From contig JAAUTT010000123.1 of NCBI GenBank assembly GCA_012031335.1, forward strand, positions 1-9,146: a stretch of DNA of 9,146 nucleotides. The letters are read 5' to 3'. How positions within the stretch are numbered: the stretch's first letter is position 1; every line of letters starts with the position of its first letter. Source of the DNA: Bacteroidales bacterium. GTDB lineage: Bacteria > Bacteroidota > Bacteroidia > Bacteroidales > JAAUTT01. The notes under the pieces are model-generated. The model was not told the origin of the DNA. It made no database searches and was given only the letters and a program-made list of their open reading frames with translations. Shown here in pieces: positions 1 through 6,724 of this stretch. Made by a program: the position numbers and the translations under genes.

Positions 1-152
1 TTTTGTAAAACAGCAGGATTGTTTTTAGCTGCAATCTCCAGATACCTCATCAGGGAATCTGATTGGGAATAACCCGAGGGTAAAAGGAAGAACATGAAAT
101 ACACAGCCAACAAAACAGAAACCGGAATTTTAATATTTTGAAAAGTGTTCAT
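1..152 (-). CDS. TolC-family outer-membrane efflux channel (5' end only)
   Basis: This is the first 50 codons of a gene that runs off the left edge. The ATG at 152-150 begins a protein with a hydrophobic signal peptide (about residues 8-27) ending in a GYSQ-type cleavage region. It is followed by SLMRYLEIAAKNNPAVLQ, the usual opening helix of the mature TolC/OEP fold, where a heptad-like run leads to an 'A..NNP.L' motif. The start lies 39 bp after the cusA stop on the same strand, so it is very likely in the same operon. It would form the outer-membrane exit duct for the CusA pump, joined through an adaptor encoded further left. The identification rests on a short stretch plus context; the family is likely but the subtype is not readable. 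No indel is visible in this part. Confidence 0.75.
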   Translation of the reverse strand, partial: MNTFQNIKIPVSVLLAVYFMFFLLPSGYSQSDSLMRYLEIAAKNNPAVLQ

Positions 153-191
153 ATCTAATTTGTTAACAAAGTTTTTTAGCATTTATTAAAG

Positions 192-3100
192 TCATGCTAC
201 CTTATTTCTTTTTACTGCACTTTCTCTCCAAATCGACTGAAAGAGAGGAACAACAAAAATGGTCATTACCTGGATGATCATGCCTCCAAAAGTTGGAATA
301 GCCATAGGAACCATAATATCAGCTCCTTTACCGGTTGATGTCAGAACAGGTAACAGGGCTATCACCGCTACGGCTGTAGTCATCATCGCGGGTCGCACCC
401 TTTTTTTACCGGCAGCTACCACAGCTTCACGAACATCGTGCACGGTTGCCGGCTGGCGCTGTTCAAAAACCTGATGGATATAAGTACCCATGATTACTCC
501 ATCGTTGGTGGCAATCCCGAAAAGGGCTATAAACCCGACCCATACCGCCACACTTAAGTTTACGGGATGCATCTGAAACATATCGCGCAGGTTTATTCCC
601 GCCACTGCAAAATTCAGAAACCAGTCCTGTCCGTAAAGCCAAAGCATGATAAACCCTCCCGAAAAGGCAACAAATACACCGGAAAAGTGAATAAAAGATG
701 CCGTAACTGTTTTAAACTGGAAGTACAATAACAGGAATATCAATATTAAACTTATAGGTATAACGATAGCCAGCCTTTTGGTTGCCCGAACCTGTTGTTC
801 GTAATTGCCGGCAAATTTGTAGGAAACACCGGGCTCCAATGCAAGCTGACCTGTATTTATTTTTTCCTGTAAGAATCCTGCAGCCTCTTCCACAACGTCT
901 ACTTCTGCCTTTCCCTCAAGTTTGTCGAATATCACATATCCAACCAGAAAGGTATTTTCGCTGCGGATCATCTGTGCCCCCCGTGTATATGCAATATCGG
1001 CTATTTCTCCCAGCGGAATTTGAACTCCATTCATGGCTGGTATAAGAATTCTTTTCAGATCTTCGGGGTTGTCTCTAAGCTCCCGTGCATAACGAACACG
1101 TATGGGGAACCTTTCGCGTCCTTCAACGGAGTTGCTCAGGGCCATTCCGCCAACCGCCACCTGAAGTACTTCCTGAACATCGCTGATGCTCATGCCGTAT
1201 CTGGCCATGGCGGGCCGGTTTAGCTTAATTTCAATATAAGGAGCGCCCACTGCCCTGTCATAAAATACGGACGATGCTTTTACAGAAGGTATTTCTTTCA
1301 ACGCTTTTTCAAACTGCATTCCAGCCCGTTCAATAGTTTCCAGATCGGGTCCGTATACCTTGAGACCCATAGGAGCGCGCATTCCGGTGGCGAGCATCAC
1401 CAGTCGCGTTTCAATGGGCTGAAGTTTGGGCGCTGAAGTAAGTCCGGGGATATTCGTCACTTTTACAATCTCATTCCATATATCAGCAGGTTTTTTAATC
1501 TCTGGTCGCCATTGACGGTAATATTCGCCCCGTGGGTCGGGAACCAGACTGTCGGCTGGGATGGCCCTGAAGGTTTCTTTTCCGGGATGATATTTTTTAC
1601 CGCTTTTAAAAATGAAGTTGCCATCTCTGTCTGTCTTAAAACGCATTCTATGTCCATTTTCATCCAGGATATATTCGGAGCGATAATTGATTGTATTCTC
1701 AAACATCTGAACAGGAGCCGGATCCAGCGCTGAATTAACACGTCCCCACTTACCCACCGCTACATCCACCTCCGGAATTGCCGAAAGTCGTTTGTCGAGC
1801 ATTTCGATATACTCCAGATTCTTTTCAATGCTGGAATGGGGCATACTGGTAGGCATCAGCAGGAAGGATCCTTCGTTGAGCGATGGCATAAATTCCTTTC
1901 CTGTACCTGGAAATGTTTCAGTGGCTCCCTGCCATACCGCTGTTTGCCTGAAGTTTTTCCATCCCAGTTTTTCCATCCCGTTGGCTGCAAATCCAAAAAT
2001 TCTGTCGAAGCCTTGCCATATCAGTAAACCAAAAAACAAGGTAAAAGCAGGTAGTAGCAGGAATTTCCATTTATTGCGCAATGCCCAGCGTAAAATGGGT
2101 TCGTAGAAACGAACCATCGACATAAGTGCCAGGAGGATAACGGTGATAATGCCCGTTACAAATATATAATTGATAAAGATACTGTTGTGTGCACCCAGCG
2201 GCAACCATTCGGCCGACAGATAATAAACTGCCACTAGAAGCGTAACGGCGATGTTGATATAGTTTGTGTATTCTTTCCGATGTTCAGGCCAGCGATGTGC
2301 GAAAAGATTATTCACGCCGACAGCGATTAATGCAATGGCTGCCACTGCATGCCATAAGAAAAGGAAACCCAATCCGGCCAAAATGAGGATTCCGTTGGAT
2401 ATCCTTCTGATTTTGCGGGTATTTATGCTGATATTAAAGAAGATATGCACCAGTGTCGGTAAAACAATAATGCCAAGGATAAATGCCGAAAGTAAGGCAA
2501 ATGTTTTAGTGAATGCCAGCGGATGGAACAGTTTTCCCTCAGCTGCCTCCATGGCAAATACCGGAAGAAAGCTCACAATGGTTGTAGCTATCGACGTAAC
2601 CACAGCATCCCTTACCTCCGTGGTGGCCTTATAAATAACATTCATAAGCTGTTTTCCCCTGATACCGTGGTTCTCGGGCATCTCCAGATGGCGCAGGATA
2701 TTTTCCACATCTACAATCCCGATATCCACCATCACCCCAATGGCAATAGCAATTCCCGAAAGAGCAACAATATTGGCGTCTACCCCGAAAAAATGCATGA
2801 GGATGAATGTCATCAATACTCCAATGGGTAGAAGGGCCGCAACGATAAAGGAAGCACGCAGGTTTAGTACCAGTACAATGATGACAATAATACTTATCAG
2901 TACCTCGTGCGATAGCGCCGATTCCAGTGTTCCGATAGTTTCTTTGATCAGCCCTGTTCGATCGTAAAAAGGTACAATAGTTACCTTCGATATGCTTCCA
3001 TCTGCCAGTGTTTTTTGAGGAAGTCCGGCCTCAATTTCTTTTATCTTTTCCTTGATATTGGTAATCACTTCCATGGGGTTGGAGCCGTATCTGGCAACTA

Positions 3101-4016
3101 CCACTGCACCTACCGCTTCTGCTCCGGCTTTATCCAGTCCCCCGCGACGGGTACCAGGCCCGTAAGATGTCACGGCTACTTCCCTGATCCGGACAGGGAC
3201 ATTATTTCGAACGGCTATCACCGAGTTTTCGAGGTCTTCCAGATTCTTAACATATCCCAATCCCCGGATGATGTATTCCACATTGTTAAGTTCGATTGTT
3301 TCGGCTCCTATATCGAGATTGCTTTTACGGACAGCATTCATTACATCCATTACCGACACATTATACGCCTTGAGTGCCTCCGGATTGATATCCACCTGGT
3401 ATTCCTTTATGAATCCTCCTACCGGGGCTACTTCCGACACCCCTTCGGCGGTGGATAGTCCGTATTTAACGTAAAAATCCTGGATAGTGCGTAATTCCTG
3501 AGGATTCCATCCACCATTGGGCTTCCCTGTTTTCGGGTCGCGCCCTTCGAGTGTATACCAATAAATTTGGCCAAGTGCAGTGGCATCGGGACCTAAGGTT
3601 GGTGTAACCCCATCGGGCAAGGTTCCCGTTGGAAGTGAATTTAGCTTTTCGAGGATTCGCGAACGGCTCCAGTAAAATTCCACATCGTCGTTGAAAATAA
3701 TATAGATAAACGACATACCGAACATGGATGTGCTGCGGATGGTTTTTACCCCCGGTATCCCCAGTAAGGCTGTGGTGAGTGGATAAGATACCTGATCCTG
3801 TATATCTTTGGGCGAGCGTCCCATCCATTCGGTGGCAACAATCTGCTGGTTGTCCCCGATATCAGGTATGGCATCAACAGGAATAGGATTACGGGGCAAA
3901 AAACCGGTATGCCAGTTAAATGGCGTATACACAATTCCGAATACTATAAAAGCGATAAGGAAAATAAAGGTTACCAGCCGGTTTTCCAGGAAATATTTAA
4001 CGAGTCGGTTAAACAT
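192..4016 (-). CDS. cusA: CusA/CzcA-family heavy-metal RND efflux pump, probably Cu(I)/Ag(I)
   Basis: This is the inner-membrane, proton-driven pump of a tripartite metal exporter, and its reading frame of 1274 residues is intact. TM1 is at about 11-31. The first periplasmic porter domain contains the VDAIPDIGDNQ motif (47-57) and a GPDATALGQIYWY motif (142-154). TM2-TM6 cover about 370-530 and carry the TM4 motif IGVMVDIGIVDVEN (426-439), with acidic residues D431, D436 and E438 expected in proton relay. The second porter domain is followed by TM7-TM12 (about 1080-1260). The E. coli CusA methionine triad appears conserved: M721 in MPTSMP, M874 in VMLATG and M942 in RYGMSI, which favours Cu(I)/Ag(I). 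The protein is about 225 residues longer than E. coli CusA (1047). Extra membrane segments lie between TM6 and TM7 (about 534-635), and there is a charged insert at about 777-845. An AAAGAG stretch lies just upstream of the ATG. Family is certain; metal specificity is inferred. Confidence 0.95.
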   Translation of the reverse strand: MFNRLVKYFLENRLVTFIFLIAFIVFGIVYTPFNWHTGFLPRNPIPVDAIPDIGDNQQIVATEWMGRSPKDIQDQVSYPLTTALLGIPGVKTIRSTSMFGMSFIYIIFNDDVEFYWSRSRILEKLNSLPTGTLPDGVTPTLGPDATALGQIYWYTLEGRDPKTGKPNGGWNPQELRTIQDFYVKYGLSTAEGVSEVAPVGGFIKEYQVDINPEALKAYNVSVMDVMNAVRKSNLDIGAETIELNNVEYIIRGLGYVKNLEDLENSVIAVRNNVPVRIREVAVTSYGPGTRRGGLDKAGAEAVGAVVVARYGSNPMEVITNIKEKIKEIEAGLPQKTLADGSISKVTIVPFYDRTGLIKETIGTLESALSHEVLISIIVIIVLVLNLRASFIVAALLPIGVLMTFILMHFFGVDANIVALSGIAIAIGVMVDIGIVDVENILRHLEMPENHGIRGKQLMNVIYKATTEVRDAVVTSIATTIVSFLPVFAMEAAEGKLFHPLAFTKTFALLSAFILGIIVLPTLVHIFFNISINTRKIRRISNGILILAGLGFLFLWHAVAAIALIAVGVNNLFAHRWPEHRKEYTNYINIAVTLLVAVYYLSAEWLPLGAHNSIFINYIFVTGIITVILLALMSMVRFYEPILRWALRNKWKFLLLPAFTLFFGLLIWQGFDRIFGFAANGMEKLGWKNFRQTAVWQGATETFPGTGKEFMPSLNEGSFLLMPTSMPHSSIEKNLEYIEMLDKRLSAIPEVDVAVGKWGRVNSALDPAPVQMFENTINYRSEYILDENGHRMRFKTDRDGNFIFKSGKKYHPGKETFRAIPADSLVPDPRGEYYRQWRPEIKKPADIWNEIVKVTNIPGLTSAPKLQPIETRLVMLATGMRAPMGLKVYGPDLETIERAGMQFEKALKEIPSVKASSVFYDRAVGAPYIEIKLNRPAMARYGMSISDVQEVLQVAVGGMALSNSVEGRERFPIRVRYARELRDNPEDLKRILIPAMNGVQIPLGEIADIAYTRGAQMIRSENTFLVGYVIFDKLEGKAEVDVVEEAAGFLQEKINTGQLALEPGVSYKFAGNYEQQVRATKRLAIVIPISLILIFLLLYFQFKTVTASFIHFSGVFVAFSGGFIMLWLYGQDWFLNFAVAGINLRDMFQMHPVNLSVAVWVGFIALFGIATNDGVIMGTYIHQVFEQRQPATVHDVREAVVAAGKKRVRPAMMTTAVAVIALLPVLTSTGKGADIMVPMAIPTFGGMIIQVMTIFVVPLFQSIWRESAVKRNKVA

Positions 4017-4104
4017 AGTGCTCTTTATAATTTTTGATGACTTACAAAAGAAAATTCAACAGTTATATCTGCTGAAACAGAATATTGTTTCCATCCCGGA
4101 TTTG

Positions 4105-4160
4105 CTGCTGAACGGCTAAAAATCAGAATCATTGAATTTCTGATAAAAGTCGTTCAGCAG
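4105..4160. repeat. Nested inverted repeat (hairpin) between the HMA gene and cusA
   Basis: A perfect 10-bp outer arm CTGCTGAACG (4105-4114) pairs with CGTTCAGCAG (4151-4160). Inside it a second 7-bp arm ATCAGAA (4122-4128) pairs with TTCTGAT (4138-4144) around a 9-nt loop. It sits in the 185-bp untranslated gap of the metal operon, 88 bp before the cusA start. No T-run follows on the minus strand, so a simple intrinsic terminator is unlikely. A processing, stability or attenuation signal is possible. CTGCTGAA occurs a third time at 4069-4076. The rest of the 4017-4201 gap shows no ORF and no TAnnTTTG promoter on the minus strand. Confidence 0.6.
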
Positions 4161-4201
4161 GTTCTGTTCCGGCTTTTGGAAAACAGGAGCAGAATTATTC
4201 T

Positions 4202-4577
4202 TTAATTGGCTCTGTCGTATTTGCAGCAGCCCGGCAAAGCTTTATATGCTTTGTCATCAGCCTTGAATTTCTCGTTATCGTATCCTGAGGCGGCAATCTT
4301 TTTCAGCACATCATCGGTTTTAACTTTCGAAGGATTGTATGTAAGGGTAACCAGTTTGGTTTTTTTATCCCACGATGCCTTGGTTACACCTTCAACTTTG
4401 GCTGCTTTTTCAATAGTAGCCTTACATCATATCGCAATTACCCGATACTTTAAACGTCTCTGTTTTGGAAGTAGCAGGGGCTGAAGTCATACTCGAATTA
4501 TCGTGTGTTTGAGCATAGGAATTAACACTAATACATACTGCAAAAGCTGCTATAGCGATGATTTTAATTGTTTTCAT
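4202..4577 (-). pseudogene. Secreted heavy-metal-associated (HMA) domain protein, frameshifted in its metal-binding motif
   Basis: The ATG at 4577-4575 begins a signal peptide (MKTIKIIAIAAFAVCISVNSYAQ), then a short Ser/Thr-rich linker and the start of an HMA fold reading TETFKVSGNCDM. There the frame hits TAA. Removing one base (T at 4427 on the plus strand) restores GNCDMCKATIEKAAKVEGV and the whole remaining ferredoxin-like domain. It ends in LPGCCKYDRAN and a stop at 4204-4202, giving 124 residues. The CxMC pair would bind Cu(I)/Ag(I) or another soft metal. The protein probably works in the periplasm as a chaperone or donor for the CusA complex encoded just downstream. As written, translation would stop right after the first Cys of the motif, giving a 51-residue stub. 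The family is clear; whether the frameshift is real or an error is open. Confidence 0.85.
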
Positions 4578-5140
4578 TTTGTTTTTTTATAAATGTATTT
4601 TTCGTATTTGGACTGTTTCTGTTGAAAACCCAATCCTTTTAAAATTTTGAAATTGAAAATGATGTTCCTGATCAGCCATTTTAACTCAACGGAGTCTGGT
4701 AAGCATGACAAGAAAAAGAAAGGGAAAATCTCAAATACGGAAATACAGATATCGGTCAGGTTTACATCGCTGACCATGGCCAATGGCGGGGGAGAAATAT
4801 TGGATTTCGAAGTATCATATGAAATGAATATATCCGGGGTTATAATAACTGGTATACTCATTATTTTCAAGTGGTTTTTAGCTACATTCTTTATTTGATA
4901 GGACGAAGGTTCGTAATTATCGTCGATGGAGTAAAAGGCAATTTCATTCTGACAGCAATTTGAGGTAAGGCTGCTATGCTTGGGGCAGGATTGTTGTTCC
5001 ATACCACAACTGGCTTCTGTTCCAGAAAAGGATAATTTCACGGATGCCAGTTCTCCCATACAAAAATGCGTGGCAACCGAGAGGTGCATCCCGGAAATCA
5101 GCATGAGAATGGCAAACAATATGGAGAGAAGCTTTTTCAT
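4574..5140 (-). CDS. HYC_CC_PP-family secreted Cys/His protein, first gene of the metal operon
   Basis: This small exported protein of unknown biochemical role is commonly found next to copper/silver efflux genes in Bacteroidota. The signal peptide spans about 1-23. The mature part shows the family signature in order: H25-F-C27, C45-G-M, C52, the vicinal pair C62-C63 and a Pro-rich SPPP (116-119). These thiol, His and Met residues suggest soft-metal binding, by inference only. The open frame gives 188 residues, but the part after about 132 (Phe-rich, then Lys/Tyr-rich) does not look like the family. Adding one base in the run at 4741-4743 gives the ending DICIFRI and a stop at 4733-4731, for 136 residues, which fits the family far better. 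The ATGA overlap with the next gene (4574-4577) would then be accidental, leaving a gap of about 150 bp. A TAnnTTTG promoter lies 32 bp upstream. Confidence 0.8.
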   Translation of the reverse strand: MKKLLSILFAILMLISGMHLSVATHFCMGELASVKLSFSGTEASCGMEQQSCPKHSSLTSNCCQNEIAFYSIDDNYEPSSYQIKNVAKNHLKIMSIPVIITPDIFISYDTSKSNISPPPLAMVSDVNLTDICISVFEIFPFFFLSCLPDSVELKWLIRNIIFNFKILKGLGFQQKQSKYEKYIYKKTK

Positions 5141-5172
5141 TTGAATGTTGAAGGAACACTTAAATTATTTTG

Positions 5173-5180
5173 CAAATATA
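5173..5180 (-). promoter_or_regulatory. Bacteroidota-type -7 promoter element for the metal operon
   Basis: Read on the minus strand the site is TATATTTG, a perfect match to the Bacteroidota -7 consensus TAnnTTTG. It ends 32 bp before the ATG at 5140, which would give a leader of roughly 25 nt. The -33 element is weak: the best candidate is TTTA at 5207-5204, at slightly long spacing. No Shine-Dalgarno is visible before the start, as is usual in this phylum. Confidence 0.6.
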
Positions 5181-5259
5181 AGACTAATATATCTTTTATT
5201 CTGTAAAGATGTTTTTAAATCATTGTTTTCTGATAATATTCTTTATGAATGGATTATTT

Positions 5260-5416
5260 AGATTTCTCACTTCGTTCGAAATGACATTTAGTTATTTAGG
5301 TTTGGGGGTTGGTTGGCGGCGAAAGCCGCCAACCAACCCCCTCCCAACGAAAAATTGAATAAAACGCCAGTCATTCTGAGTGTAGCGAAGAACTTAGCGA
5401 ATCGGTCTCACCGATT
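5260..5416. repeat. Composite foldback repeat with a GAAA-capped 17-bp hairpin
   Basis: The core is a perfect 17-bp inverted repeat (5304-5320 with 5325-5341) closed by the tetraloop GAAA at 5321-5324. It is flanked by two diverged arms facing each other. The left arm (5260-5286) read in reverse begins GTCATTTCGAACGAAG. The right arm (5370-5395) begins GTCATTCTGAGTGTAGCGAA. Ungapped, they match at 16 of 27 positions, and several mismatches would be G-U pairs in RNA. A small perfect hairpin follows (5400-5406 with 5410-5416, 3-nt loop). There is no ORF. From memory, arms of this kind are common intergenic repeats in Bacteroidota, so this looks like a REP- or MITE-like element rather than a gene-specific signal. 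A T-run does not follow the main stem, which argues against a terminator. Confidence 0.65.
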
Positions 5417-5452
5417 TCTTAATATTTTTATCGGATAATGGTGTTTTTAAAT

Positions 5453-5471
5453 ATATACCCTAGAGGTATAT
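5453..5471. promoter_or_regulatory. 19-bp palindrome, possible operator
   Basis: ATATACC (5453-5459) and GGTATAT (5465-5471) form a perfect 7-bp dyad around the centre CTAGA. The layout ATACCC...GGTAT loosely resembles operators of CsoR-type copper sensors, but no csoR gene is in the window. The site is about 270 bp from the metal promoter and 200 bp from the GntR promoter. Its function is unknown and chance is possible, since the region is AT-rich. The remaining stretch 5472-5640 is AT-rich with no feature I can support. Confidence 0.3.
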
Positions 5472-5667
5472 GCTTGCTAAAGCCTTTCCTGATCAACCCA
5501 AATATTTTCTTTTGTCCCTGAAATTGTTTCATGTTCTGATATTTTGATTATTAATAAGTTATTTAGCCTGGGTATCTAATATTTACTCCTTTTCCTTACC
5601 TCTGTAATTGATAGAGAGAAAATATAAATAAAATTTAATGCATTTAAAATCATATTATTAAAATATA

Positions 5668-5675
5668 TATATTTG
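5668..5675 (+). promoter_or_regulatory. Bacteroidota-type -7 promoter element for the GntR/hydrolase module
   Basis: TATATTTG is a perfect TAnnTTTG match, 22 bp before the GntR start codon at 5698. A partial -33 element, TTTA at 5643-5646, lies upstream with a 21-bp spacer, within the usual range. Transcription would begin near 5680, giving a very short leader. Confidence 0.6.
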
Positions 5676-5697
5676 CCTTGTACTACCTAGAACAAGG
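5676..5697. promoter_or_regulatory. Operator-like dyad between promoter and start codon of the GntR gene
   Basis: CCTTGT (5676-5681) and ACAAGG (5692-5697) form a perfect 6-bp inverted repeat separated by 10 bp. The dyad begins right after the -7 element and ends right before the ATG, covering the likely transcription start. This is the classic position for autorepression by the regulator encoded immediately downstream. The link to that regulator is inferred from position only. Confidence 0.4.
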
Positions 5698-6711
5698 ATG
5701 AGTAAAGAAATTGAAATTAACTTTATTAACGGTTCTCCTCTGCCAAAATACAGGCAAAATTGCTGACAGTATCAGCGAATCGGTACGGGAGGGAATTCTC
5801 GTGTAAGGGGGATAAAATTCCTTCCCTGAACGAACTTTGCAAAAAGCACGGCCTCTCGCAGGACACCGTGCTGATGGCCTACAATGAACTGAAATCCCGC
5901 GGAATTATCACCACCAGCATCGGTAAGGGTTACTTTATTGCGAATACGCAGGTCAATTTCGACCATAAAGTTTTTTATTGTTCGATAAGCTTACTGCCTA
6001 TAAGGAAACTTTATATGAGGCTCTTAAAGAGACACTGAAGGGGAAGGGCAATGAACAGATTTTCTTTCACTATAATAATCCACAGGTATTCCGAACCTTA
6101 ATAGAAAAGGCTGTTGGAGAATATTCAGCTTATGTAATCATGCCTGTGGCAGATAAAAATGCCCTGGAGGTGATGGACCTCTTGCCTCGTAACAAGGTTT
6201 TTATCCTCGACCATGGACGGAACCTTGTAAAAAACGATTATCCCTATGTTTGTCAGGATTTTGAACGTGATATTTACCGGATATTAAGACAAAACGAAAC
6301 CCTGGTTCGTAAATATAAGCGCTTTATATTGGTAACCCGCAGTACCAAACTGCACTTCAAGGAAATTATAATTGGCTTTCGCGATTTTTGCAAACAGTTT
6401 CCCATCGACTATAAGGTAATAAACCAGATAGATGATATGGAAATGCAAACCGGAGATGCCTATGTAGTTATCGATGACCGCGACCTGGTTGCCATTGTCA
6501 GGCAGGCACAAACAAAAAATCTTGAACTGGGAAAAACGCTGGGTATCATTTCTTATAACGAAATACCCCTGAAAGAAATAATAGCCGGAGGCATAACAAC
6601 TATCTCCACCGATTTTGCCATTATGGGCCAAACAATGGCCTCCATGATCCTTACCGGTAAAAGGATAAATCCGATAATCCTTTTATAATGACACAACGTA
6701 ACTCATTCTAA
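5698..6711 (+). pseudogene. GntR-family transcriptional regulator with LacI-like sugar-sensing domain, frameshifted
   Basis: Four single-base indels break this gene: an extra A in 5756-5759, an extra base in 5801-5804, a missing T in 5971-5976 and a missing base near 6674-6678. The changes sum to zero and the repaired length is 337 residues. Residues about 12-82 form the winged helix: PLPKYRQIADSISESVREG, then KGDKIPSLNELCKKHGLSQD and a wing SIGKGYFI. Residues about 90-337 resemble the periplasmic-binding-protein/LacI effector fold, with GITTISTDFAIMGQTMASMI near the end. The in-frame stop at 6686-6688 truncates it; the repaired frame ends NPFIMTQRNSF, typical of such sensors. The longest intact piece, 5978-6688, lacks the DNA-binding domain. 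Its hydrolase neighbour starts 13 bp later, so a carbohydrate effector and control of that gene are likely. Confidence 0.85.
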
Positions 6712-6724
6712 TACTTACTTAACC

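Noticed and set aside
3015..3458. A 147-codon plus-strand ORF, and similar long ORFs opposite or inside cusA and the hydrolase.
   Set aside because: They are shadows of real coding frames, with no start signals and with compositions typical of antisense reading.
4421..4436. Programmed frameshifting or recoding at the broken CxMC motif of the HMA gene.
   Set aside because: There is no slippery heptamer or nearby stimulatory hairpin, and similar indels hit three other genes, so a general cause is simpler.
4574..4577. ATGA overlap between the HYC_CC_PP and HMA genes, suggesting translational coupling.
   Set aside because: It depends on the non-family-like tail of the upstream gene. With one base restored that gene ends about 150 bp earlier.
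5304..5341. Intrinsic transcription terminator.
   Set aside because: The stem is very strong but no T-run follows on either strand, and it lies upstream of both flanking genes rather than after one.
5428..5532. A 34-codon minus-strand ORF giving a basic peptide (MKQFQGQKK...).
   Set aside because: It lies in AT-rich intergenic DNA and overlaps the 5453-5471 palindrome. No promoter or ribosome-binding signal and no recognisable family; this length is expected by chance.
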